Source: Symbiodinium microadriaticum
Taxonomy: Eukaryota > Sar > Dinophyceae > Suessiales > Symbiodiniaceae
Reading direction: 5' to 3'
Assembly: GCA_001939145.1 (NCBI GenBank)
Contig: LSRX01000425.1
Span: 126,464-190,463, forward strand
DNA: 64,000 nt
Within the stretch, counting starts at the first letter, position 1; each line of letters opens with the position of its first letter. The notes beneath the pieces were generated by a model that was given only the letters and a program-made list of their open reading frames with translations, was not told where the DNA came from and made no database searches. A program made the position numbers and the translations under genes. This document shows, piece after piece, positions 37,301 through 48,761 of the stretch.

Positions 37301-39522
37301 CCTACCTACAACAACATGTTAGCTGGCACAACGACTCAGCTCGCGACCCTGGTTGTTGCCGATGGACAGGGTCAGGAAGGAGCACATCATGGCGCGGCCA
37401 TCGATGATGTTGCGGTCGAAGAGCAGATTGGGGTAGGCGATTTTCATCTCCTCGCTATCAGGGTCGATGTAGTACACCAGGGCATCCACGGACTTCGTGA
37501 AGTCGTCGGTGGTGCACACGTTCACGTTGGTGCCCGTGGAGGACTCGGCGGCGAAGTGGGCGGCGGTGGCCAGGTAGTCGTAGCCTGCCTTCGGCTTCAT
37601 GATGTACGCAACAAGCACGTGCTTGCCGTTCCTTGCACGAACACGCAACTACACAGATGCACACATGCGCATATCCAACCTTCGGGCATTTGTTTCGGCC
37701 CCGCATGCTTCAAGCTTGCACGACTTGCAGGCTAGTCTCTTGATCAAGGTGGCCTCGTCCAGGGAGAGGTCCGCATATCGGCTGGACTGGTCCAGGGCCT
37801 TGCGCGAGACGCTGCTCTGCTTCTTGGCAGGGGCCACGCTGGCGCCGACGAAGGCCGCGGCCGACGCCTTCTTTGCCCAGTCGAAGCTGGCAGCCTGCAC
37901 GGAGGACTCACCGGTGTAACCGAGCTTCTCCTTCCAGCCCGGGTAGATCTGGTCGGCGTCCTTCTGGAAGGTGAGGAAGGCACCCTTGATCTCCTCGTGG
38001 GTCTTGGCGAACTCGATGACGCCATCGCTCAGGCTGATGTTGCCGTACTGTCCGGCCTTCCAGGCCTTCCAGGCCTCCTCACCCTGGCGGCAGGAGATGG
38101 CACCCGGCTTGGGTCCATCCTTGTGGCCGAAGGAGCCACCACCGGCGGTCAGGATCACGTTGGAGTGGCCCAGGTTCTCGAAGAAGGCCGGCAGGCGCAG
38201 GGCGTTCATGCCGCCGGAGATGATGGGGGTGGTCTGCTTCATGCCCTCCCACTCCTGGTGGTAGTAGGGGCCATCGGCCTCATCGTCCTGCAGCATGAAA
38301 GCGATGTTCTTGTCGGAGGCATCGCCCTCCATCTTGCCGAAGCTCATGGTGCCGGTGTGGATGCCGGACGCACCGATAACTCGGGAGATCTTCGTGTGCA
38401 CGAAGGCGGTGTAGCCGCGCTGGGTCTGGGGGCTGGTCACGGATCCGTGTCCGGCTCGGTGGTAGTGCAAGAACTGCTTGGGGAAGTTGCGGCGGGCGCA
38501 GGTCACGGCGGTGCCTCCTGCGACGTATCCATCCACCAAGAAGGCGCAGTTCTCGGACAGAGGTCCGAACTGGGACATGCAGTACTTGCCGCGGGCGATC
38601 ATCTCGTTCGGATCATCCGCGGTGATGTTGGCCGAGAACAGCTTGCCAACACCGGTCTCCTTGATGCAGGCCCTCATGGCCTTCACGACCTCCGGGATGA
38701 CCTCGTTCATCTGGCAGAACACCTGGTTGCCCTGCGGCTCATCCTGGGCGGCAAGCAGGCTCTTCAACAACCCCTTCCCTCGCTCCCTTTGCATGGAATT
38801 TACCGAAGATATACTATGCTAACATCAGGGTTTAATGAAAGCTTTTGTTCCAGCACAATCTAGCATCGTTCTTGATGAAGTCACCGCCCTGCCAGAAGGC
38901 ATAGCAGGCCTCGCCGAAAGGCTTGGGCTGCAGGCCGAGCTTGGGCTTGATGATGGTTCCAACCACGAGACCACCGTTGCTGGTGCCCTTGCCCAGGATG
39001 CGCCACATGTCCTCCACGTTCACGGCGGGCCCATCATACAGGCGCAGGAAGTTCGGGGGAAGGTAGAAGTCGTAGATCTTGCCGTACTCGACATCGCCCA
39101 TACCTGCATCATGTCGCATGTGCCCGTCTCTCAAATCATACCACGCGTGCCTCCGACTCCTACCTACAACAACATGTTAGCTGGCACAACGACTCAGCTC
39201 GCGACCCTGGTTGTTGCCGATGGACAGGGTCAGGAAGGAGCACATCATGGCGCGGCCATCGATGATGTTGCGGTCGAAGAGCAGATTGGGGTAGGCGATT
39301 TTCATCTCCTCGCTATCAGGGTCGATGTAGTACACCAGGGCATCCACGGACTTCGTGAAGTCGTCGGTGGTGCACACGTTCACGTTGGTGCCCGTGGAGG
39401 ACTCGGCGGCGAAGTGGGCGGCGGTGGCCAGGTAGTCGTAGCCTGCCTTCGGCTTCATGATGTATGCCACCAACACATGCTTGCCGTTCCTCGCAGATAC
39501 ATGAACGCACACCTAGCCTACA

Positions 39523-39569
<47 letters not shown>

Positions 39570-40953
39570 CCACTCCCACTCCCACTCCCACTCCCACTCC
39601 CACTGCTGCTGCTACTGCTTCTTCTTCTTCTTCCTGTACCGCCCACACCACCCGGCCTCCATCACTGCTTCTAACACGACTACCCCTGCGACCTATCCCT
39701 TCGCACAACTATGGCTCTCATGATTGGGCGACCTTTTGGCCCCGAAGGAAAGCCACGGCCAAGTGGCTTGATCAGAGTGGCTTCATCCAGCGACCTGACT
39801 CTAAGGAAAACTCTCTTACAATAGCCAAGTGCCACAACGGGTCACAGCTCTTTCTACATAGACCCTAGATACTGGATCGAAACAACAAAGAACCAAACCA
39901 AAACTGCTCCAAGCTCCCATACTGACTATGCAAGGGAGACCCAAACTATCGTCCGGGTCGGGGATCTCGCACGCTACAAACCCTCCTATCATGCGGGGTT
40001 TTCGGTCTTGCTGCTTGGACTGCAGATTCAAGCACCTCAGGTGCTTCTCCGGTGAGGATAATAAGTCTCAGCGATTATCTTGGCAAGAGACACGAAGACA
40101 CCTCTCGCGGCGAAACTGCGGTAACAGGGCTGACATGCGGCCGCCCTCCAAAGGCCCCCTTATGACGGGCTGGTAAGGAGGGGGACTCCCAGGCTTTCCC
40201 AGGGTGGACTCTTGGGAAACTTACAAAAACTCCAGGGGAGAACAAACCTTTCGTTGACTCTGTCTCGCTGGTGCTCACGGAGTCCTGCTCAGTCCCTCCC
40301 TACACCCGAAGGTCCGGGCGAGCAAGGGCGTTCATACAAGAGGACATGACATGACATTGATCCCTGAACTTGCCTTCCAATTCAAGGTCTGGGTGTTGGG
40401 CTCGGGGAGTGTTGTTGTGTCTACTCCTTCAAGAAGAAGTGAAAAAGTGGCTAACGGAAATCGGCCACGAGACAGGTCGGCGTAGCGGCTGGACTGGTCC
40501 AATGCCTTGCGCGTCACGCGGCTGTCCTGCCAGGTCGAGCATTATGCTTGAGTCAAGGGTGCCGGCAGTGGTAATCGTCGTCGCAGCAGGAGATCATGAT
40601 GGGGGTCGCATGGGGTCGCTGATGTGCTGGTGATCTGAATTTTTTCGTGGTGGCTCTAGGCACCCCTGGGGAGATCGTGGAGACCCTCAGGCCGAATCAC
40701 CTGTAATGATTGTAGTGCGACTAGCTTGAACTCTGAAGCCCTGAAGCCCTCAAATAAACTTCTGGATAAAGATTGTTGAAAAGAGCTTAGCATATTCGCA
40801 TGTAGGTATACTTTAAAGTTACTGTTCGCTGTACACATACACTCCGCGAAATCCTCCACTCCCCACATCACACATCACCCAATACGCCTCTGGCCCCCCG
40901 AGCCTTCACCGGCACCACCGTCGTGGGAAGGATTGAGCTACGTGCCTGACGGC
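34398..40953 (-). CDS. rbcL: Form II Rubisco two-unit polyprotein, gene C-B
   Basis: Exons read as complement(join(34398..34430, 35925..35960, 36067..36879, 37010..37245, 37348..37631, 37740..38743, 38868..39103, 39206..39489, 39768..39794, 40474..40526, 40904..40953)), with leaders at 41.8-42.1 kb. Unit C ends FDWAKKA with no stop. The 1004-bp exon reads on through a linker ([20 protein letters not shown]) into the first residues of unit B ([21 protein letters not shown]), which continues to its own FDWAKKA and TGA. Both units keep every catalytic motif. Tandem polyprotein Rubisco is known in dinoflagellates; the linker is presumably cleaved to free single subunits. C has a private 679-bp intron in its first exon and none at the 3' end; B has the two 3' introns (106 and 1494 bp). 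Confidence 0.9.
34500..35620. repeat. Imperfect CATA/TATG microsatellite region in a Rubisco intron
   Basis: Long runs of ACAT, TATG, ATGC and TA units alternate in strand sense. They fill most of the 1494-bp last intron of gene C-B. Open frames here (Tyr/Met/Ile/His-rich) are artefacts. Confidence 0.9.
39524..39603. repeat. (CTA)n followed by (CCCACT)n
   Basis: About 14 CTA units change abruptly to six-base CCCACT units inside the intron between the first two body exons of unit C. Copy A has a CA-type repeat at the same place. Confidence 0.9.
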
Positions 40954-41819
40954 CTGCCAGGATGTGATGTTCACCAAAATTCAGTTGTTCAAGGACGTTC
41001 AGGCATAGCATACTAGCAGCATACCTAGCAGCAATATGTTGTCATATGCGTCGCTTCGTTGGCTTCTTCCTCATGGGGCCTCAGGGATTTCGGGCGCTGT
41101 CGGGGTGCGAACAATCTAAACACCTGACCTGGATATCCACACACATCACATGCAACACCCTCTAAATCATGCTACAAGCGGATGATGAGGATTGTCAGGA
41201 TGCTTCGGGTGGTGATGTTGACGATGATAGTGTTGAGAATGACGAGGATCAAGCACAGTGCTGCTTGCGATCCTGCCCATCATTGCTACGAACATGCCGA
41301 CAAAGCAACGTTTGCACGACTCTTGCTAACATCACAACATCACAGTACCAACCTGATCGGCCAGCAGCCACAGCAGCTGCGGCTACGGCCCCGCCGGCAG
41401 CGAGCGCCGAGAACGAAGGAGCCGGGGCGGACGGGGCCTGGCCCAGGAGAGTGCCCAAGCACAAGTTTTGGACAAGATGTTGCGGGGCAGGTATAAAGAC
41501 TTCACCTTCCAAAGCATTCCGATCATCCAATCTCGTTGAGTGTTGCACAACTTTTCCGGGTTCTGATGCGTACTTTGTCCAGGCATTGGCAAATGGCGGC
41601 GTGTGGGAATTTTTACCGTGCAGCTCTTTAAGACTATTTATCACTATTTGGTGTGTCTCGGATTTGGGGTTTGCGTTTGAGGATTTAGGACGAGGGTTCG
41701 GTCAGGATCCAGCGTGTTGGACTGGTGGCCAAAAGATGCTAAGTCAAAAACAAACTCCGTCAGGCTACAAAGCTCCTCTCAGGGCCCTGCTCCTTTGATG
41801 GTCCGTTGAGGCACCCAGC
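40954..41819. other. Intron region of gene C-B, no exon identified
   Basis: Between the second leader exon and the transit exon. Reading phases do not match (phase 0 donor, phase 1 acceptor), so a short unrecognised exon probably lies here. A minus-strand Ala-rich stretch (AVAAAAVAAG, near 41.4 kb) is a weak candidate for a second hydrophobic segment. Confidence 0.35.
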
Positions 41820-41864
41820 CTGAGCCTGTGCAGCAGAGGTGCCGCGGAGGCTCGGCGCATTCGC
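41820..41864 (-). CDS. Second leader exon of Rubisco gene C-B
   Basis: Fifteen codons (ANAPSLRGTSAAQAQ) between CCAG|G and CAG|GC. It has the same length and phase as the D exon at 50319-50363, with 11 of 15 residues identical. Part of the plastid transit peptide. Confidence 0.72.
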
Positions 41865-42087
41865 CTGGATATCAGAGTCACCCCGCAACTTGGTATCGCA
41901 AATGCCATGGGGATGTGACGCCGCCGTCGTCGTCCGTATGTAGCGGACAGTGTCCTTTGAAGCAAAGCCCTTCTGACCTTTAGTGCCCAGAGTTTTGTCT
42001 TACCTTGCCTTTCCAATTTCACGAACGTCTCAGGGCTCTGAGGCTTTCTAAAGCCCTCTCTGCTCTCAGAGCCCAGGCTCCCTGGGC

Positions 42088-42135
42088 CTCCCTCGGCGCT
42101 GCGACGAAAGCGCCGCTGCCTGTGGCGCTGAGCAG
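42088..42135 (-). CDS. First leader exon of Rubisco gene C-B (cut by gap)
   Basis: Sixteen codons, LLSATGSGAFVAAPRE, ending at GAG|GC. The F-V-A-A-P motif marks the signal-peptide/transit-peptide border of dinoflagellate plastid leaders. The upstream part with the start codon and most of the hydrophobic core falls in the unknown bases at 42136-42185. Confidence 0.7.
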
Positions 42136-42185
42136 NNNNNNNNNNNNNNNNNNNNNNNNNNNNNNNNNNNNNNNNNNNNNNNNNN
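42136..42185. other. Assembly gap of 50 unknown bases
   Basis: Fifty N, probably a default gap size. It removes the start of the C-B leader exon. Confidence 0.95.
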
Positions 42186-43784
42186 GAGGCTGCCTCCGCG
42201 CGGCGCGTTCCAAGGCTTGGGTTTAGGATTGATAAATGACATGGGGCCTTCTGCAGAAGAAAAAAAGCCCAGGGCTCTTGATACCGTAGTGACATGGTTT
42301 GTAATATTTCGGTTTTTTGTCTCTTGGGACCTGAGCTTTACATCCGTCCGCTTCTGTGCGCACGGTGGCGCTTTCATTCTTCCGTGAAGTTGCTCAGAGC
42401 TTTACACAGTGTTTATTCTATGCCAGCTTGGGACAAAACGAGAAACACAAGAAAACGGCCACCACTACAGAACCAAGTAGTTCATTACGAGGACCTGTCA
42501 TCCAAGACAGTTGGGTATTAGACAGCTTCCACCCTTGGAATTCGAAAAGCTCCGCTTCAAGAGGTCCCAGAGATTGAACTTGGATGAACTTGGGGCATAT
42601 GGTTCCAGGGCTGTGTGGGGGTGCCACGGCTGTGCGGGGAGCAAGCAAGGTCACGACAGCCTTCTCCTCCTCCTCATGACCATCGTTGCAAGACAGCATA
42701 GTGTGATTTCATTGCACCTGCGTCCTGGGCATCTTGCAGGCATAAGTTAAGACAAGCCCGGTTTGTCGCTGCCGTTGCGGTGCCTGCAGCCGCCCCAGCA
42801 AGGGCTAGGTTGGAAGGACGCTGGGCCATCCCAGCAAGAGCACTGCGGAACCCGAGAGGGAAAGAAAATGTTTATTGACCAGGTGCAGCAGCTGCGGAAT
42901 GCACCGGCATCGCTAAAGCTTGCCATGCAAAGATCGGAACAAGGCCCACCCTCCCCGTCCTCCCCACAGCAGAAGCTCGGCCGCCTTTCTTTCGCAGGAT
43001 CGTGCGCGGGGGTTGCATCTCGCCTAGGGTTCCAGGTGCTCTTCGAGCCTGGAGGTGCTACTCGGGGATAATTGTCTGGAGTCTGCATACGGGCACCGGT
43101 ATTAGTGTGAATTTGTACATTGTGTATAAACATCTTCCGCCTGTGTGGCTTTGCTTCAATCACGTGTGCGAGGCAGACACCAGGGAGAACAGTAGACGGA
43201 TTTCCCGTCTGCTTGGAGAAAACTACGGACACTGGGCCAGACTGGCATGTACTCACAGCTTCCAATTAATCGATCTAGAACACCCTAGAGACTATTTCGG
43301 TACAGAAGATAAGTACTGCACGAGATATGGCCGTCTAGTCGCAGCCTCCGGCAAAACCGTCGGGAACCTGCAACTGCTCCCACGTGAGAATTCAGGCTTC
43401 CGCTCCGGAGCAGCTCCCAGCTTGTTGCTGGCTGATTCTATATTCTGGAGGTTTCTTCGACGGCTGCTCAGAGCGGCATATGCTCAAAATCTTAAATCGC
43501 AAGGGCCTCAACATGTACAGTGCCTGCAGAAGCCAAAGCATGGACTCGCAGTCCATGGAGGTCGCATGCGCCCCTGCCGCTCAGCGCAAGGCGCATGACC
43601 ATGGAGGAAACCCACCCAACCTGAGGATTCTGCCACAGATAGGAAAAGGGCAGACAACCTTGTCATACTATTTCTAAAACATCACAACATTTCCGACTAT
43701 TACGAGTATTATTCGTACAAGAGACACACAACCATCCGACGAAAACAGTGCAAGCGAAAAGCAAGCCAGAGTGCGAGCATCCAC
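42186..43784. other. 3' flank of Rubisco gene D, non-coding
   Basis: No coding region recognised. The part at about 42770-43060 matches 51230-51490 downstream of pseudogene E (shared GCTGCCCCAGCxAGGGC and CAGGTGCTCTTCGAGCC words), showing the D/E duplication includes the 3' flank. Confidence 0.5.
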
Positions 43785-46620
43785 TTAGGCCTTCTTGGCC
43801 CAGTCAAAGCTGGCCGCCTGCACGGAGGACTCACCAGTGTAACCAAGCTTCTCCTTCCAGCCCGGGTAGATCTGGTCGGCATCCTTCTGGAAGGTGAGGA
43901 AGGCACCCTTGATCTCCTCGTGGGTCTTGGCGAACTCGATGACGCCATCGCTCAGGCTGATGTTGCCGTACTGTCCGGCCTTCCAGGCCTTCCAAGCCTC
44001 CTCACCCTGGCGGCAGGAGATGGCACCAGGCTTGGGTCCATCCTTGTGGCCGAAGGAGCCACCACCGGCGGTCAGAATCACGTTGGAGTGGCCCAGGTTC
44101 TCGAAGAAGGCTGGCAGGCGCAGGGCGTTCATGCCGCCGGAGATGATGGGGGTGGTCTGCTTCATGCCCTCCCACTCCTGGTGGTAGTAGGGGCCATCGG
44201 CCTCATCGTCCTGCAGCATGAAGGCGATGTTCTTGTCGGAGGCATCGCCCTCCATCTTGCCGAAGCTCATGGTGCCGGTGTGGATGCCGGACGCACCGAT
44301 AACTCGGGAGATCTTCGTGTGCACGAAGGCGGTGTAGCCGCGCTGGGTCTGGGGGCTGGTCACGGATCCGTGTCCGGCTCGGTGGTAGTGCAAGAACTGC
44401 TTGGGGAAGTTGCGGCGGGCGCAGGTCACGGCGGTGCCTCCTGCGACGTATCCATCCACCAAGAAGGCGCAGTTCTCGGACAGAGGTCCGAACTGGGACA
44501 TGCAGTACTTGCCGCGGGCGATCATCTCGTTCGGATCATCCGCAGTGATGTTGGCCGAGAACAGCTTGCCAACACCGGTCTCCTTGATGCAGGCCCTCAT
44601 GGCCTTCACGACCTCCGGGATGACCTCGTTCATCTGGCAGAACACCTGGTTGCCCTGCGGCTCATCCTGGGCGGCAAGCAGGCTCTTCAACAACCCGTTT
44701 CCTTGCTCCCTTTACATGGAATTTACCGACAATATACTATGCTACTGGTAACATCAGGGTTGAATGAAAGCCTTAGTTGAAGCACAGTCTAGCATCGTTC
44801 TTGATGAAGTCACCGCCCTGCCAGAAGGCATAGCAGGCCTCGCCGAAAGGCTTGGGCTGCAGGCCGAGCTTGGGCTTGATGATGGTTCCAACCACGAGAC
44901 CACCGTTGCTGGTGCCCTTGCCCAGGATGCGCCACATGTCCTCCACATTCACGGCGGGCCCATCATACAGGCGCAGGAAGGCCGGGGGAAGGTAGAAGTC
45001 GTAGATCTTGCCGTACTCGACATCGCCCATACCTGCATCATGTCGCATGTGCCCGTCTCTCAAATCATACCACGCGTGCCTCCGACTCCTACCTACAACA
45101 ACATGTTAGCTGGCACAACGACTCAGCTCGCGACCCTGGTTGTTGCCGATGGACAGGGTCAGGAAGGAGCACATCATGGCGCGGCCATCGATGATGTTGC
45201 GGTCGAAGAGCAGATTGGGGTAGGCGATTTTCATCTCCTCGCTATCAGGGTCGATGTAGTACACCAGGGCATCCACGGACTTCGTGAAGTCGTCGGTGGT
45301 GCACACGTTCACGTTGGTGCCCGTGGAGGACTCGGCGGCGAAGTGAGCGGCGGTGGCCAGGTAGTCGTAGCCGGCCTTCGGCTTCATGATGTATGCCACC
45401 AACACATGCTTGCCGTTCCTTGCGACAACATACGAACTGATTTGCTGATGAGCGGAGGTTTCCGCTTTCCCTTCGGCTTCGGCATGTCTCCCTGTGCAAT
45501 TCGTCAACACAGTGCTACGGCAGACGAACTGATAAGTTCACCAGCGAAAACTTTGCACTGCAACGGGATCAGTTGTGCGACTTCTACATCGCAATATTTG
45601 TATGCTCGTGTGTCTGCACTGATCCAAGCCCAGGCGCTTGATGAGCGTGGCCTCGTCCAGAGACAGGTCCGCATACCTGCTCGACTGGTCCAACGCTCGG
45701 CGCGTCACGCGGCTGTCCTGGTCGCAGTCAGGGGCGTGCTGGTGTTGTGGGACAGCCGAAGACATCCCGAAAACCTCCAGAAAATCGCTGCTCTACAGCT
45801 GGATTCTAGACATGACTCCTGACATCTGAACAGTCAATTGGGCAGCCAGAAAACCAAACACTAAGTGACACCAAGTGACTACAACTTCACTGAGGCCCGG
45901 CCCACATCCCTTGGCCTAATTGCGCCCTACAAAAAGGAGAGGTTGAATGGTGTCCAGACGTCGAAAACATGTCATGAACCTGAACCAGCACTCCGCAAAC
46001 CTGAACATAAAGCCAGGGCAAGGGTTCCAACATCAACCATACCTAGAAGAACAACAGTAAGGACAAGAGTAGTCGTAGTTCTAAAGGCAGTCACAATTCC
46101 TCACAAAAGAGACGACAACGACCTCGACAGCAGTAACCACAAGTCAAACAAGAGAATAAACAAACATTTTGTGAAAACACGGCACCGAGCCCTAGGCCGA
46201 AATCGCACAAAAGCTCTGAAGGATATCTTTTTCAGACTGTTGGGGCTGGTATTCAATTCAACTCTTGCGATCTTTACAGTACTTTTTCTGCTGCACTGGC
46301 TGTTGTTCCTACGAGAACTACAATTCACGATTCTGACGCGTATTCCCGTGAATTTTGTGGTTGAAGCTGTGTCTTGCCATTCCAGTCATATGACTGCCGC
46401 TGCCACAAGAGCTTCATAAAGCCCGAGGCTAGTTGAGACTGTGGCCTCAGGGGTTTAGGATCTACGGGGGGGGGGGTCTACGTTATTATGTTTAGGGTCT
46501 TTTTTTTGCGATATGTCTTTTATATTTGTATTGTTTCGGGTTTAGGTTTAGGGTTTAAGGAACCAAGGTCCTTGAGCGGCACCACGGTTGTAGGAAGGAT
46601 GGAGCTTCGCGTCTGGCGTC
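43785..46620 (-). CDS. rbcL: Form II Rubisco large subunit, gene D (plastid)
   Basis: Exons read as complement(join(43785..44666, 44797..45032, 45135..45418, 45638..45717, 46571..46620)), with leaders at 50319-50363 and 50733-50798. The transit exon 46571-46620 encodes [16 protein letters not shown] and joins in phase 0 to [19 protein letters not shown]. The last exon is continuous to FDWAKKA and TAA, so D lacks the two 3' introns of A and B. All active-site motifs are present, including [14 protein letters not shown] split by the GA-AG intron and the [12 protein letters not shown] loop. The body is intact; donors are GC, GA and GT. A nitrate transporter lies between the leader and the transit exon. 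Confidence 0.9.
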
Positions 46621-47023
46621 CTGTGCACGTCCCAGCGCCCAAAACCCTCCAAAAAGATGACGACGCCAAAAAATGGTGCGAGCCCACGGATCTCACCACT
46701 CACTACATCACTATGCACCCCAGCTGCCATCACTCCCATCACTGTAACCACCACCATCGTTCACTTATTTTTTTCTTCGATGTCTGTTGCTGGCTGCACC
46801 AAGTCATGTGCTTGGCACTCTATGCAGAACGCAGAAATCGCAGGCCCGGCGCACAGCTGTTGCCAAGCAGCGGGACTGTCTGAACTCGTCGGTGCGTTGC
46901 ACTCCATGCTAAGACACCGACGGAGCACATAAAACTGGCTCGAGCCATCGAATTAGCATCAGGCTGGTCTGTTCAGCCAATAAAACGTCAGACTGCCTCC
47001 TCCTTTCTGAACGAGGCTAGAGT
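46621..47023. other. Intergenic or intronic spacer
   Basis: Between the D transit exon and the stop codon of the nitrate transporter. Short non-coding sequence. Confidence 0.45.
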
Positions 47024-48761
47024 TCACATGCAGTTGTTACTGGTGGCCTCAGACTCCGTGTGAGACTGGTACTCGCTGCTTTGGGTCTTGCCCTTCTCGC
47101 TCTGTGCCGGTCCGTGGAACATCCCACCCAGCTCGGACCAGTAGTAGCAGGGGCTCAGCAGCGCCCAAAACATCACATAGCCTGCGTGGACCTGGAAAGG
47201 CAGCAGGGCATCCTGGATAGGCTTGTAAAAGCAGAAGCCTGCAATCACTGCCCCGAGGTTTCCACCGGCACCCACAAGCGCGGACACCACTGCGAGCTGC
47301 TTCCGGTTCATAAAGGGCACGATGCCGTAGGAGGTGCCCTCAGCCATCTGCACAAAGAGCGAGAAGCAGACCAAGACTGCCAAGGCCACATACCAAGGCT
47401 GCGAGTTGTCCACGTTTCCGAAGCTGAAGAGGAAGATAGCTTCGAAAAAGAGTGCCAGGAACTGAGCCCAAATCCGGCCGCGGAAGCCGAAGTACTTGTA
47501 GCAAACATCGCTGCTAATGCCTCCAAGGGATCTTGCAAAAAGGTTCATCAAGCCGAAGGCACCCGCCAGGGCGCTGGCATCACCTGCATCCATCTGGAAG
47601 TATGTCCGAAAATGCGTAGCCAACTGATTGTTCATTGCAAGTTCTGTGCCGAAACACGCGGAGTACTGGAATATCATGACCACGACGCGAACGTCGCGCA
47701 GCACCTCGACGTAGTCCCACATCGAAGGCTTCTGCGTCTTTCCGGTCACGGCCGGATCGTAGTTGCGTGCCGTAGGCATATCCCAGCACATGAGCTTCAT
47801 GCAGATGGCACAAATCACGAACATGACCGCCGGCACCACCATGGAGACACGCCAAGCGACATTTGGCTCCATCCCGGACGCCACCATAGGGTTGAAAAGT
47901 ACCGACATCATAAAAATCTGGGTCACGCCGCCTCCCAAGTTGCCCCAACCGGCCGCAGTGGCGTTGGCCGTGCCGACAACGTTGGGGGCAAACATCAGTG
48001 AACACCAGAACTGATTGGTCACGAACGTGGCGCCAGCACAGCCTATGAAGAAGCGGATCAAAGTGTAGTTCCATGGAGCCGTAATCGCGGCTGCCATTGC
48101 CACCCAAAAGGCCCCAAAGGACATTAAGCCACACTGAACGTTCACTGGGCCGAAGCGCTCCAGGAGAGTTCCCAAGGCTACCCTCACGAAGATCGTCGAG
48201 GCAACCGAGGCCACGCCCGCATTCGCTATTACCGACTTACATTGCGTGCCTGGGGTGCACACGCACTTGGCGAGCACCTGGGGCCTGTACTTCTCCTTCT
48301 CCTCAGCGGTGCCGGAGCCGCTCAATTCTGGGGGGACGTCGTTGCAGTCGATCAGCTCGCCGTCCTCCTTGAGGACCCCATACTGGCAGTAGCTCAGCCC
48401 ACTCTTCAGGTTCTTGAACTTCAGGTAGGCTGGTCGCGTTGGGAAGTCCGTGGGAGGGAAGAGCTGGTTCTCGCACGTCTCCATGCTGGTCGCAACTTCG
48501 AGGCCCAAGGGCGCCAAGGCAAACCAGCCTTGGCTGCTTACACTATGTGTTGTTTTGATGTCGAAACGAGCTAAACTCAAGAGTGTCAAGATTACAGTCG
48601 TAGTAAGTTCTTACGAAGCAGCCCAGGAAGGCAAGGAAGAAAGATATTGTACTGGCCCAGAACGCGCGCATGTGCGGGTTCTGCTGCACAGTGCCGCAAA
48701 CCCTCAATAGCGGCAGCTCCGTGGCCTTCTTGCTGGAATCCACTGCCAGCTTGTACTCCAT
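47024..48761 (-). CDS. NRT2: NRT2-type nitrate/nitrite transporter (MFS)
   Basis: A membrane transporter of the nitrate/nitrite porter family. Read as complement(join(47024..48528, 48623..48761)), 547 residues, with one 94-bp GC-AG intron that rejoins FFLAFLG|WFALAPL. The start ATGGAGTAC at 48761 gives MEYKLAVDSSKKATELPLLRV, like other NRT2 N-termini. Both family signatures are present: GWGNLGGG (about residues 240-247) and GAGGNLGAVIAG (about 466-477), with around 12 hydrophobic segments. An unusually long Cys-containing loop (roughly residues 55-145) separates the first two segments. The C-terminal tail is polar and Ser/Glu-rich. It probably imports nitrate; plasma-membrane location is inferred. 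It sits on the same strand as Rubisco gene D, between D's leader and body exons. Confidence 0.93.
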
